This document shows, piece by piece, positions 44,127-54,392 of a DNA stretch of 64,000 nt. The position numbers were made by a program, and so were the translations under genes. Each line of letters opens with the position of its first letter. The first letter of the stretch is position 1. Origin of the DNA: Roseiarcus sp963809245 (GTDB lineage Bacteria; Pseudomonadota; Alphaproteobacteria; Rhizobiales; Beijerinckiaceae). The stretch is taken from positions 62,001-126,000 of the forward strand of contig CAWEIU010000011.1 of the NCBI GenBank assembly GCA_963809245.1. The letters run 5' to 3'. The notes beneath the pieces were generated by a model. That model had not been told where the DNA came from. It made no database searches and saw only the letters and a list, made by a program, of their open reading frames with translations.

Positions 44127-46523
44127 ATGAGCACGGCCGAACGCCTTTTTCAGAACGCGATGCAAGCCCTCAACGGCCGCAACCTCCCCGAGGCGGCGCG
44201 TCTCTTCAAGCAGTTCCTGCAAAGCAATCCCTCGCATTTCGGCGCGCTCAACCTGATTACGGTCGTGTTCACCGCGATGGGGCGCTACGCCGACGCCGAG
44301 CCCTATATCGCTCGGGCGGTGACGGTGGACGACACGTCGGACGCCTCGTTTTACAACTACGGCGTCGTCCTTAGGGCTTTGGGAAAACGCCAGGAGGCGT
44401 TGGCGCAATTCGAGCGCGCGCTCCGCCTGAATCCTCGCCACGTGAAGGCGCTGAACAACCGCGGCGTCACCTTCAACGAGCTCGGGGAGCCCCACAGGGC
44501 GCTGGCGGAATTCGACAAGGCGCTGGCGCTCGACCCCAATTCGATCGAGGCGCTCTACAACAAGGGCAATGCGCTGGGCGAAAGCGGGCGGAACGAAGAC
44601 GCCCTCGCCGCCTATGGCAAGGCGCTGGCGATCCAGCCGGACTTCCCCGAAGGCCACAACAATCGCGGCCGCGCGCTTCAACAACTCGGGCGCCTGGAGG
44701 AGGCCGTCGCCGCCTTTGACCGGGCGGTCGCCCTGAGGCCGCTTCACGTGGAGGCGCTGTTCAATCGAGGCGTCGCGCTCGCCGGGCTCAAACGTTCGGC
44801 GGAGGCGCTCGCGAGCTACGACAGGGCGATCGCGGCGAAGCCCGACCATGCCGAAGCCCACGTCAGCCGCGGCAACGTCCTCATGGAGCTCAGGCGGCCC
44901 CCAGAGGCTGTCGTCAGCTACGAGCGCGCCATCGCGCTGAAGCAGGATTTCGCGGAAGCCCACAACAACCGCGGGAATGCGCTAAAGGAGCTGAAGCGCC
45001 TCGAGGACGCCATCGCCAGCTACGACGCGGCGATTGCGATCCGTCCCGACTTCGCTGAAGCCTTCACCAATCGCGGCAACGCCCTTCGCGATCTCAAACG
45101 GCTCGAGGAGGCGTCCGCGAGCTACGACGCAGCGATCGCACTCAATCCCGACCTCGATTTCCTCCTAGGCGAGGCCTTCCACACCCGCATGCACGCCTGC
45201 GATTGGCGCGACTATGACCACGACCTCGCTCGGCTCGAAGCGCGGGTCGCTGCGAACGATCGCGCCGCCTCGCCGTTCATCGCCTTGTCGAGTTTCGATT
45301 CCTGCGAGCTCCAACTCGCCGCCGCGAAAACCTGGGTCGAGGCGAAGCATGCGGACATCATCCCGGCGCCTCTCCCGCGGGCCGACGCGACAGCGCGCAA
45401 GATTCGCATCGGATATTTTTCCTCCGATCTACGCACCCATCCGATGTCGTTCCTCATGCAGGGCGTCTTTCGCGCGCACGACCGTCAGCGCTTCGAGACG
45501 GTCGCTTTGTCGTTCGACAATCCGCCTGGCGACGCGCTCAACGCAGAGCTTCGCGCTTCGTTCGACGCCTTTCTCGACGTCGCGAAGCTCTCCGACCAGG
45601 AAGTCGCCAATCTGTCACGCGAGCGGTCGATCGACATCGCGATCGATCTCGCCGGCTTCACCGCGGGCCGCCGCACGGGCGTCTTTGCCCGCCGGGCGGC
45701 CCCGATCCAGGTTAGTTTCCTCGGCTTTCCCGGCACGATGGCGGCGCCGTTCATCGACTACATCCTGGCCGACGCAACCGTCGTCGACGCGCCGGCGCGC
45801 CGCTTCTTCGCCGAGAAGATCGTGGCGCTGCCCGATACCTATTATCCCACCAGCTACGGCGGCGGCTTCTTCGCCACAGAGAAGCGGTTCAGCCGATCCG
45901 ACCTCGGCCTGCCCGAGGAGGCGTTCGTCTTCTGCTGCTTCAACAACAACTATAAGATCACGCCTTCCGTCTTCGACGTCTGGATGCGGATTTTGCGTCG
46001 CGTCGAAGGCGCCGTCCTGTGGCTGTTCGAGGACAACCCGATCGCCGCTGCAAATTTGCGCGCCGAAGCGAAGGCCCGCGGCGTCGACGAGCGGCGGCTT
46101 GTGTTCGCTCAGCGGATGCCGGTCGCCGAGCATTTGCAGCGCGTGAAGAGCGCCGACCTGTTTCTCGACACCTATCCCTACAATGCCCATACGACGGCGA
46201 CCGACGCCTTGTGGATGGACGTCCCTGTCGTGACCCGAATTGGGACAACCTTCCCGGCGCGTGTCGCCGCAAGCGTGCTGCAAGCCATCGGAACGCCGGA
46301 ACTGATCACCACCAGCGTCGAGGACTACGAGGCCCTCGCGATCGACTTGGCAAGCGACACCGAGCGGCTCGCCGCCCTCAAGCGCAAGCTCGCCGGCAAC
46401 CGCGCGACAGCGCCCTTGTTCGACATCGCGCGCTACACAAAGACTCTTGAGGCCGCCTATGCGGCGATGCAAGCCCGGCGCATCCAGGGTCTCGCCACGA
46501 AGGACATCGCGGTCCGGCCTTGA
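44127..46523 (+). CDS. TPR protein with O-GlcNAc-transferase-like (GT41) domain
   Basis: A 798-residue protein. Residues 5-345 are about nine to ten tetratricopeptide repeats with the regular pattern (for example DALAAYGKALAIQPDFPEGHNNRGRALQQLGRLEEAVAAFDRA). Residues 425-785 match the SPINDLY/OGT C-terminal glycosyltransferase: IRIGYFSSDLRTHPMSFLM, PIQVSFLGFPGTM, FCCFNNNYKITPSVFDVWMRIL and DLFLDTYPYNAHTTATDALWMDVPVVT. The family moves a sugar from a UDP donor to protein Ser/Thr. The target is unknown; the porin gene upstream has its own terminator. Confidence 0.9.
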   Translation: MSTAERLFQNAMQALNGRNLPEAARLFKQFLQSNPSHFGALNLITVVFTAMGRYADAEPYIARAVTVDDTSDASFYNYGVVLRALGKRQEALAQFERALRLNPRHVKALNNRGVTFNELGEPHRALAEFDKALALDPNSIEALYNKGNALGESGRNEDALAAYGKALAIQPDFPEGHNNRGRALQQLGRLEEAVAAFDRAVALRPLHVEALFNRGVALAGLKRSAEALASYDRAIAAKPDHAEAHVSRGNVLMELRRPPEAVVSYERAIALKQDFAEAHNNRGNALKELKRLEDAIASYDAAIAIRPDFAEAFTNRGNALRDLKRLEEASASYDAAIALNPDLDFLLGEAFHTRMHACDWRDYDHDLARLEARVAANDRAASPFIALSSFDSCELQLAAAKTWVEAKHADIIPAPLPRADATARKIRIGYFSSDLRTHPMSFLMQGVFRAHDRQRFETVALSFDNPPGDALNAELRASFDAFLDVAKLSDQEVANLSRERSIDIAIDLAGFTAGRRTGVFARRAAPIQVSFLGFPGTMAAPFIDYILADATVVDAPARRFFAEKIVALPDTYYPTSYGGGFFATEKRFSRSDLGLPEEAFVFCCFNNNYKITPSVFDVWMRILRRVEGAVLWLFEDNPIAAANLRAEAKARGVDERRLVFAQRMPVAEHLQRVKSADLFLDTYPYNAHTTATDALWMDVPVVTRIGTTFPARVAASVLQAIGTPELITTSVEDYEALAIDLASDTERLAALKRKLAGNRATAPLFDIARYTKTLEAAYAAMQARRIQGLATKDIAVRP

Positions 46524-46524
46524 C

Positions 46525-46691
46525 CCTCACCCTCACCCCAACCCCTCTCCCGCATAGCCCGTCGTAAGACGGGCGCCCTTTCGGACGGGCGAGGGGCTTT
46601 GCGGCGCCGCTTAATCCCCTTCTCCCGCCTGCGGGAGCGGACGAATGCTATGCATTCGCCTGAGAAGGTAACGCGAAGCGCCGGATGAGAG
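46525..46691. repeat. dispersed CCCTCACCCC-type repeat
   Basis: It starts CCCTCACCCTCACCCC two bases after the OGT-like stop codon and ends GCGCCGGATGAGA. Inside are a perfect hairpin GCCCGTC-GTAA-GACGGGC (46558-46575) and TCTCCCGCCTGCGGGAG. It belongs to the family also seen at 20566 and 58527 and fills the gap before acpS. Confidence 0.7.
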
Positions 46692-46724
46692 TCGTCCCGC
46701 CATTCCAACGTTCTACCCCGGGCG

Positions 46725-47117
46725 TCAGCGCGCCTCGATCACGACGAAGGCCTGGGCGATCGGCTCCTCGTCCGTGATGGTGAGATGGATGAACGCCTCG
46801 GCGCCGGTTGGCGTGATGGCGGCGAGGCGCTCGGCCGCGCCGCCCGTCAAGCGCATCGTCGGCTGGCCCGAGGGCAGATTGACGACGCCCATATCGCGCC
46901 AGAACACGCCCGCCCGGATGCCGGTCCCCAACGCCTTGGCGCAGGCCTCCTTGGCGGCGAAACGCTTGGCGTAGGAGGCGGCGCGACCCGCCCGCCGCTC
47001 CGAGCGCCGGCGCTCGACGTCAGTGAAGCAGCGGGCGATGAACCGCTCGCCGAACCGCTCGAGCGTCTCCTCGATGCGGCGGATGTCGCAAAGATCGCTG
47101 CCGATCCCGAGGATCAT
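46725..47117 (-). CDS. acpS: holo-[acyl-carrier-protein] synthase
   Basis: A 130-residue enzyme that transfers phosphopantetheine from CoA to apo-acyl carrier protein. It starts MILGIGSDLCDIRRIE with Asp8 and has RFAAKEACAKALGTGI with Glu57, the magnesium ligands of the family. The ATG at 47117 overlaps the pdxJ stop codon by four bases (ATGA type), so the two are translationally coupled; pyrE-pdxJ-acpS form one minus-strand operon. The C-terminus HLTITDEEPIAQAFVVIEAR is complete. Confidence 0.95.
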   Translation of the reverse strand: MILGIGSDLCDIRRIEETLERFGERFIARCFTDVERRRSERRAGRAASYAKRFAAKEACAKALGTGIRAGVFWRDMGVVNLPSGQPTMRLTGGAAERLAAITPTGAEAFIHLTITDEEPIAQAFVVIEAR

Positions 47118-47869
47118 TGCGCCCCCGCGGCGGCGCGCCCCGCGTTCATCGCCGCGCGAATCCGGCGCACGCTCTCGGCAAGGCCGACGAAGATCGCCTC
47201 GCCGATCAGGAAGTGGCCGATGTTGAGTTCGACGATCTGAGGCAAAGCGGCGATCGTCCTCGCCGTCTCGTAATTGAGACCGTGCCCGGCGTGGCATTCG
47301 AGCCCCAAGGCGGCGGTTTGCGCCGCGGCGGCCTTGAGGCGCGCGAACTCCCGGTCCGCTCGCTCGCGATCAGCCCGCTCCAGGGCATCGCACCAGGCGC
47401 CCGTGTGCAGTTCGACGACCGGCGCGCCGAGCGACGCGCTGGCCTCCAGCGCTTCGGACGAGGGCTCGATGAACATCGAGACCCGAATGCCGGCGCGCGT
47501 CAGCTCGGCGACGAAGGGCTTGAGCGCGTCATGCCCGTTGACGACGTCGAGACCGCCCTCGGTGGTGCGTTCGGTGCGCTTTTCCGGCACGAGACAGCAG
47601 GCGTGCGGGCGAATGCGCAGCGCGATGTCGAGCATCTGCGGCGTCGCGGCCATTTCGAAATTGAGCGGGCTGGCGATCATGGCTTTCAGCCGCGCCATGT
47701 CGTCGTCGTGGATATGGCGGCGATCTTCGCGCAAATGCGCCGTGATGCCGTCCGCGCCGGCTTCGATCGCGAGCAGCGCCGCGCGAACCGGATCGGGGGC
47801 GCCGCCGCCGCGCGCGTTGCGCACGGTTGCGACGTGATCGACGTTGACCCCAAGACGCAGCAAGGTCAT
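47114..47869 (-). CDS. pdxJ: pyridoxine 5'-phosphate synthase
   Basis: A 251-residue TIM-barrel enzyme that condenses 3-amino-2-oxopropyl phosphate with deoxyxylulose 5-phosphate in vitamin B6 synthesis. It contains LRLGVNVDHVATVRNARGG, the EDRRHIHDDD loop, EKRTERTTEGGLDV, and CHAGHGLNYE with NIGHFLIGEAIFVGL at the end, all conserved in PdxJ. It lies 14 bases after pyrE and overlaps acpS. The pdxJ-acpS pairing is widespread in proteobacteria. Confidence 0.97.
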   Translation of the reverse strand: MTLLRLGVNVDHVATVRNARGGGAPDPVRAALLAIEAGADGITAHLREDRRHIHDDDMARLKAMIASPLNFEMAATPQMLDIALRIRPHACCLVPEKRTERTTEGGLDVVNGHDALKPFVAELTRAGIRVSMFIEPSSEALEASASLGAPVVELHTGAWCDALERADRERADREFARLKAAAAQTAALGLECHAGHGLNYETARTIAALPQIVELNIGHFLIGEAIFVGLAESVRRIRAAMNAGRAAAGAQ

Positions 47870-47883
47870 GGGAAAGGCCTTTC

Positions 47884-48495
47884 CTATTGGGCTGCGGGCG
47901 CGAGGCCGCGGCTTCCTGGCTTGACCGCCGGCAGGGCGGCGAGTTCCGGCGGCAAAGCGTCGGCGGGATAAGCGGGAATGTCGAGGGTGGCGAGAGAAAC
48001 GCGGGGAACGCCGATCTCCGCCTTGCCGCCCGAGCGGTCGATGAGGCAGGCCGCCCCGACGAGGACGCCTGGGTGCTGACGCAGCGCCTCCAAGCATTCG
48101 CGCGACGAAAGTCCTGTTGTGATGATGTCTTCCACCATCAGCACGCGCGCTCCGGGCGCGATGGAAAAGCCGCGCCGCAGCGAGAAGACGCCGTTCTCGC
48201 GCTCGACGAAAATCGCCTTGGCGCCGAGCCAACGCGCGGTCTCGTAGCCCGGCACGATGCCGCCGACGGCGGGCGAAGCGACGACGTCGATTTGGCCAAA
48301 GGCGCCGCGCGCTTTTTCGGCCAGCGCGCGGCACAGGCGCTCAGTGCGCGCCGGGTCCTGGAAGACAAACATCTTCTGCAGGAAAATCGGCGAACGCAGG
48401 CCCGACGACAAGATGAAGTGCCCTTCGAGGAGGGCGCCGGCGGCGCGGAATTCGTCGAGCGCCTGTTCGGCAGTGAGGTCGTGGGTAGCGGTCAT
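47884..48495 (-). CDS. pyrE: orotate phosphoribosyltransferase
   Basis: A 203-residue enzyme of pyrimidine synthesis that makes OMP from orotate and PRPP. The PRPP-binding motif VLMVEDIITTG is at about 118-128, with the ALLEGHFILSSGLRSP N-terminal segment and FVERENGVFSLRRGF, the flexible-loop region. The ATG at 48495 is followed by a normal N-terminus. It is the first gene of pyrE-pdxJ-acpS. Confidence 0.95.
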   Translation of the reverse strand: MTATHDLTAEQALDEFRAAGALLEGHFILSSGLRSPIFLQKMFVFQDPARTERLCRALAEKARGAFGQIDVVASPAVGGIVPGYETARWLGAKAIFVERENGVFSLRRGFSIAPGARVLMVEDIITTGLSSRECLEALRQHPGVLVGAACLIDRSGGKAEIGVPRVSLATLDIPAYPADALPPELAALPAVKPGSRGLAPAAQ

Positions 48496-48606
48496 GGCGC
48501 TTTCATAGCAGCCGGCGGCCGGGGCGCAAAAGGCTTTGTCGGCGACGCCGCCCTTGCGCGCTCCGCGCCCCGCACGTCAAAATCAGAGCCGAACGGAGCT
48601 TCCTCG

Positions 48607-49002
48607 ATGCGTCCCTTTGAGACCAAAATCCTGGGTCCGGCCCCGGACGCCGTCGCGCCCGACGGAACGGCGGTGCGCCTGCTGCTTGCGCTTTCCGGCG
48701 GCAGCTTCGCCCATTTCGAATTGCCCGCCGGCGCCGTTTCGCATGCGGTCGCGCACCGCACGGTCGAGGAAATCTGGTACTTCGTCGCCGGCAAGGGCCG
48801 ACTGTGGCGTCGCACGGGGGAGACCGAGAGCGTCGTCGAGGTTGAACCCGGCGTTTGCGTCACGATCCCGCTCGGCGCCCATTTCCAATTCCGCGCCGAC
48901 ACGACGGCGCCGCTCGCCTTCGTCGCGGCCACCATGCCGCCTTGGCCCGGAGCCGACGAGGCGTTTCCGGTCACTGGCCCCTGGCGGGCGACTGTCGACT
49001 AA
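48607..49002 (+). CDS. cupin domain protein
   Basis: A 131-residue single-domain cupin. Strand motif 1 is HAVAHRTVEEIWYFVAGKGRLWRR and motif 2 is GVCVTIPLGAHFQF, so the metal site has His, His, Glu and His. No enzyme class can be assigned; such cupins act as sugar isomerases, dioxygenases or sensors. The ATG at 48607 follows GGAG. It is divergent from pyrE, about 110 bases apart. Confidence 0.82.
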   Translation: MRPFETKILGPAPDAVAPDGTAVRLLLALSGGSFAHFELPAGAVSHAVAHRTVEEIWYFVAGKGRLWRRTGETESVVEVEPGVCVTIPLGAHFQFRADTTAPLAFVAATMPPWPGADEAFPVTGPWRATVD

Positions 49003-49067
49003 TTCCCCGCTTGCCTGCCCGCGCGCACGCTGGTAGCGATCAATTGTGTCCTGCGCCGCCATGGCGA

Positions 49068-49143
49068 GCCGGTTTAGCTCAGTTGGTAGAGCAGCGGTTT
49101 TGTAAACCGTTGGTCGCGGGTTCAAATCCTGCAACCGGCACCA
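49068..49143 (+). tRNA. tRNA-Thr (anticodon TGT)
   Basis: The 76 bases fold as a complete cloverleaf: acceptor GCCGGTT with AACCGGC, D-loop TTAGCTCAGTTGGTAGAGC, anticodon loop TTTGTAA (anticodon TGT, reading ACA), and T-loop GGTTCAAATCC. The discriminator A and CCA are encoded. The last 14 bases of the acceptor/T side, ATCCTGCAACCGGC, recur at 49886. Confidence 0.96.
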
Positions 49144-49543
49144 GTAAAATCAAGGACTTAGGCATTACCAGCAAACAACCTTGGTGATTCGATTTGATCG
49201 GGGTGTCGCCGGGGCGATCTTAAGCCTTCCCTCTCGCGTCGCCATAGTCCGAATCGTCGAAACGCGGGTGCCTGCCCTTCCATGATGCGATTTCGGGGCG
49301 AGGCGAGGCTTTGGGGTCTTCCCGGCGTTGGATCGATGATGGCCCGCGACCTTCGCCGGGCTCGGCGCGCCAGGAAAATATCGCAGGCATATGGTTTGTG
49401 CGAGCCTCGGCCTCGCAATAGCGGAACTCCAATCGGTCCTCCCACGTTTAGGTCTTGGCGCTCGCAATAGCGCAACTCCGATGGGGCCTCCCACGAGTTC
49501 GGCGGTGCAGGAAATAGCTCGAAAAAAATATGGGAGAAAGCTG
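49144..49543. other. 400-base gap after tRNA-Thr with a tandem repeat
   Basis: No gene is supported here. CTCGCAATAGCGGAACTCC (from 49412) and CTCGCAATAGCGCAACTCC (from 49461) begin two 35-base units, four mismatches apart, with a 49-base period; both end CCTCCCACG. The segment may be the decayed interior of a small island next to the tRNA. Confidence 0.55.
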
Positions 49544-49771
49544 ATGATCAAATTGATCGCGGTTGCTGCCTTCGCCTTAGCCGTCACAACGTCAGCACAG
49601 GCGATGACAGTCGCGCCGGCACACGAGCCCGACGGCATGATCACGCAAGCCGCGGCGGGATGCGGACCGGGCATGACACGGATTAATGGCGTCTGCGTGG
49701 CCAGAACCACCGTTCGCCACGCTCGCAGATGTGCGCGATGGAACGGAAGCGTTTGCGCGCATTACTATTGA
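49544..49771 (+). CDS. small secreted Cys-rich protein
   Basis: A 75-residue protein with a signal peptide (MIKLIAVAAFALAVTTSAQA) and a compact mature part containing GCGPGMTRINGVCVARTT and ARRCARWNGSVCAHYY, with four cysteines in two pairs. This CGPGxxRxxGxCxxR pattern is common in tiny exported proteins of Hyphomicrobiales; no function is known to me. It lies inside the 760-base segment bounded by the tRNA-derived 14-base repeat. Confidence 0.68.
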   Translation: MIKLIAVAAFALAVTTSAQAMTVAPAHEPDGMITQAAAGCGPGMTRINGVCVARTTVRHARRCARWNGSVCAHYY

Positions 49772-49885
49772 CGAAACCGAAACGGGTGGAACATGGCGGC
49801 GTTCGAGCCGCTATTCTGAAGTGGACCCGCGCAGCGGGACCGCTCGCGAGGTCGGGCAATCGGCACGTCACATCCGTTGATCGCG

Positions 49886-49899
49886 ATCCTGCAACCGGC
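49886..49899 (+). repeat. 14-base duplicate of the tRNA-Thr 3' end (possible att site)
   Basis: ATCCTGCAACCGGC is identical to 49126-49139 inside tRNA-Thr and is again followed by a similar sequence (GCACC against ACCA). Islands that integrate into tRNA genes leave such direct repeats. No integrase is present between the copies. Confidence 0.5.
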
Positions 49900-50018
49900 G
49901 CACCGCTCAGACCTTCGGTGAAGCATCTCATATTTGAGACATCGGGGCTTCGGGCCGAAGGGGAACCTTTTGCGTCCTCTCACGTTTCCAAATTATCGCA
50001 GGAAACGGAGGACCCTTC

Positions 50019-50276
50019 ATGTTCAAACTCAAGACCCTGATCGCTGCGGCTGCGCTCGGCGGGGCCGCGTTTGCGTTGTCGGGCGGCGCGGCGTCGGCCG
50101 CGATCGTCTGTTCCGGCGACGACTGCTGGCATACCCACGACACCTACACCTATCCGCCTGATGCGCATATCGAAGTCCATCCCGACAATTGGCGATGGAA
50201 GGGCGACGAACATCGTCGCTGGCGCGAACATGCGGGCCGCGGCTACTGGATGCACAACGAGTGGCGTGTGTTCTAA
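50019..50276 (+). CDS. small secreted His/Trp-rich protein
   Basis: An 85-residue protein with a signal peptide (MFKLKTLIAAAALGGAAFALSGGAASA) and a mature part of about 58 residues rich in His, Trp and Asp: CSGDDCWHTHDTYTYPPDAH, then HPDNWRWKGDEHRRWREHAG. One Cys pair could form a disulfide, and the His/Asp content would suit metal binding, which is only inferred. GGAGGA precedes the ATG. The 349 bases after it hold no clear gene. Confidence 0.65.
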   Translation: MFKLKTLIAAAALGGAAFALSGGAASAAIVCSGDDCWHTHDTYTYPPDAHIEVHPDNWRWKGDEHRRWREHAGRGYWMHNEWRVF

Positions 50277-50625
50277 GCCGGTCGTGCTCCTTCCCCCCGC
50301 GCGCGCCGCGGGACCCCCCACGCGTACCGTCTGACCCGGTCGGGCTCACCGTCGCGCTCATGTCGAGCGAGGCGCCCCAAGAGGTCGTCGTCGATATGGC
50401 CCGGCCAGCAAATCGCGGCGCCCCGACCGTTGCGTAAAGCGCTTCGCCAGCCTTGTGGAGGCTGGCGGAGACGCTATTGCTCACCGTCGCGGCGCCGTCG
50501 CCCGGGAGGGGCGACATGAGGGGAATTTGCCGTGGAGGCGGGAATCGGCGCGCTTGCCGCGCGAGCCAGCTTTCGCCACTCTCGCGTTAGCCGGCAATGC
50601 GCGCGAATCAATCCCAGGCTTCTTG

Positions 50626-51597
50626 ATGAAGACCGCCGTCCTGATCCCTTGCCACAACGAGGCGGCGACGATCGCGCGCGTCGTCGCCGAGTTCCGGGCG
50701 GCGTTGTCCCACGCCGACATCTACGTCTACGACAACAACTCGACCGACACCACGGCGCAAGCCGCCCGCGCCGCCGGGGCCGAGACCCGCTGCGAGCCGC
50801 AGCAGGGCAAAGGCAACGTGGTGCGCCGCATGTTCGCCGACATCGAGGCCGACGTTTACGTGCTGGTCGACGGCGACGCGACCTACGACCCGGCGAGCGC
50901 GCCCGACATGATCCATCGCCTGATCGAGCAGAACCTTGACATGGTGGTCGGCAAGCGCCGCCCCGACGGCGCGGCCGGCGCTTATCGGGCCGGCCACGAA
51001 TTTGGCAATCGCTTGCTCACCGGCGTCGTCGCGTGGACGTTCGGCGGACGGTTCGAAGACATGCTCTCCGGCTACCGCGTTCTCTCCCGCCGCTTCGTCA
51101 AGTCGTTCCCCGCGCTCGCCACCGGCTTCGAGACCGAAACGGAGCTGACGGTCCATGCGCTGTCGTTGAAATTGCCGGTCGCCGAGGTGGAGACGCCCTA
51201 TTTTGCGCGGCCGCTCGGCTCCAGCTCGAAATTGCAGACCTACCGCGACGGGGCGCGCATCCTGGCGACGATCGCCAAGCTGCTCAAGGAGGAGCGGCCG
51301 CTCGCCTTCTTCTCGGCGATCGCGGCGGTGGCGGCGACGTTCTCGATCCTGCTCTCAGTTCCGATCTTCGTCACCTACGCGAAAACCGGCCTCGTGCCGC
51401 GCTTCCCCACCGCAATCGCGGCGACCGGGATCATGATCCTCGCCTTCCTCAGCCTCGCCAGCGCCTTCATCCTCGACAGCGTCCGCCACGGGCGGCTCGA
51501 GACGCGAAGGCTTTTCTATTTGAGGCTTCCGGCGCCGGGCGAGCGGCCATTCACGCGGCGCCGCCCCTTCGATTCCGAGAACGAAGCCCAGGCTTGA
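50626..51597 (+). CDS. GT2 family glycosyltransferase
   Basis: A 323-residue membrane-linked glycosyltransferase. The GT-A domain has AVLIPCHNEAATIARVV, YVYDNNSTDTT, the metal motif DGD at 82-84 (VLVDGDATYDP) and DMLSGYRVLSRR. Two hydrophobic segments near the C-terminus (about 225-245 and 262-283) anchor it. It resembles dolichol- or undecaprenyl-phosphate glycosyltransferases, so transfer of a sugar to a lipid carrier is likely. The ATG at 50626 is the family start; longer in-frame starts have no homology. Confidence 0.88.
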   Translation: MKTAVLIPCHNEAATIARVVAEFRAALSHADIYVYDNNSTDTTAQAARAAGAETRCEPQQGKGNVVRRMFADIEADVYVLVDGDATYDPASAPDMIHRLIEQNLDMVVGKRRPDGAAGAYRAGHEFGNRLLTGVVAWTFGGRFEDMLSGYRVLSRRFVKSFPALATGFETETELTVHALSLKLPVAEVETPYFARPLGSSSKLQTYRDGARILATIAKLLKEERPLAFFSAIAAVAATFSILLSVPIFVTYAKTGLVPRFPTAIAATGIMILAFLSLASAFILDSVRHGRLETRRLFYLRLPAPGERPFTRRRPFDSENEAQA

Positions 51598-51796
51598 CCA
51601 ATTGCTCGTCCGCCCCGTGCAGCACGGGAGCGGACGGGCCTTCCCTTTGCCGCTATTTTCGTGTATTGCGCCGCACAAATCGGGGAAGCGCGGCGTCGCG
51701 GGCACGCGCTTCGTCGCACTCCCGTCATGTCTAGCGTCGAGGGATGCCGGCCGTCGGCCGCTTTTCCAATTTGCGCCGCGCCAAAGCTGGATTTCC

Positions 51797-53626
<1,830 letters not shown>

Positions 53627-53664
53627 GCGAGAGACTGTCGTCCGGATTGAAATATGTCGGCAGA

Positions 53665-53702
53665 GTTTCAGCGCCTTTGGGCTTCTTTGAAGGCGCTGAA
53701 AC
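53665..53702 (+). terminator. 13-bp perfect hairpin after typA
   Basis: GTTTCAGCGCCTT pairs fully with AAGGCGCTGAAAC around a 12-base loop, 39 bases after the typA stop codon. No U-tract follows, so it may be a weak or factor-assisted terminator. Confidence 0.55.
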
Positions 53703-53759
53703 TGAGTGTGCTCGCGGATTCATAGCGAAGTGTGTCCGCATTCTTACGAGGGGAGGCCT

Positions 53760-54392
53760 TCACTCGGCCTTGTCGCCCGGAATGGTTATCGATTGCGAGT
53801 CGAAGAGTCCTTTGAACGTGTCGACCGTAGCGGCGGCCTTCGTCATCCTGTGAAGAGATTGTTCGTCAGCATACGTAGACAGCGTCTCAACCGCGCTATT
53901 CGGCAAAGGGACGTCTCGCATTCTTAGAATGGAGACGATCTTTTCAATGAGCGCCGTTTTGCGCTCTTCTTCAGTGTGCTTCGGCTTGGTTTTTGAGACG
54001 ACCGGCTTCTTGATGTAATCCTTGGCTGCCTCGACAAAACGTTCAACGTCCTCAATGTCCTCTTTCAGTTTCGTCGCCTCGGGAGGCTTGGAGATGTGCC
54101 CGCTCGCGGCCGGATAGCGATATTTGGTCGAGGACGACGAGAGGTAATCGAGTTCGCGGATTTGTTGTTTGAGCGGATGGCCCGGGGGAAGCAGAGCGCT
54201 GATCTGGCTCAGACTGTGCGTCGTCCCAACCGCAATCTCTTCAAATTCGCATACCGCGCGCGCAGCCTTTTCAGCGGCTTGCGAAAGCTGATACGCCGCT
54301 TGTCGAGGCAGACTTGACGCCAGCAGGGTCTTCGCCGCGCTCAGTTCCTCGTCCGCGAGGGAGAGGAAGGAATTGACCCGATCGTCCGCCAT
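53760..54392 (-). CDS. HEPN domain protein
   Basis: A 210-residue, largely helical protein. Residues 1-110 match HEPN proteins: FLSLADEELSAAKTLLASSLPRQAAYQLSQAAEKAARAV, then THSLSQISALLPP. The C-terminal third is charged and helical (KPKHTEEERKTALIEKIVSILRM). The RxxxxH RNase motif of toxic HEPN proteins is not evident. It pairs with the upstream nucleotidyltransferase gene, as in MNT/HEPN toxin-antitoxin systems, though toxicity is uncertain. The ATG at 54392 is used; the ATG at 54467 lies well inside the partner gene. Confidence 0.75.
   Translation of the reverse strand: MADDRVNSFLSLADEELSAAKTLLASSLPRQAAYQLSQAAEKAARAVCEFEEIAVGTTHSLSQISALLPPGHPLKQQIRELDYLSSSSTKYRYPAASGHISKPPEATKLKEDIEDVERFVEAAKDYIKKPVVSKTKPKHTEEERKTALIEKIVSILRMRDVPLPNSAVETLSTYADEQSLHRMTKAAATVDTFKGLFDSQSITIPGDKAE

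Noticed and set aside
49282..49470. A small plus-strand frame in the gap after tRNA-Thr
   Set aside because: It consists of the tandem-repeat region and Arg-rich low-complexity sequence, with no ribosome-binding site.
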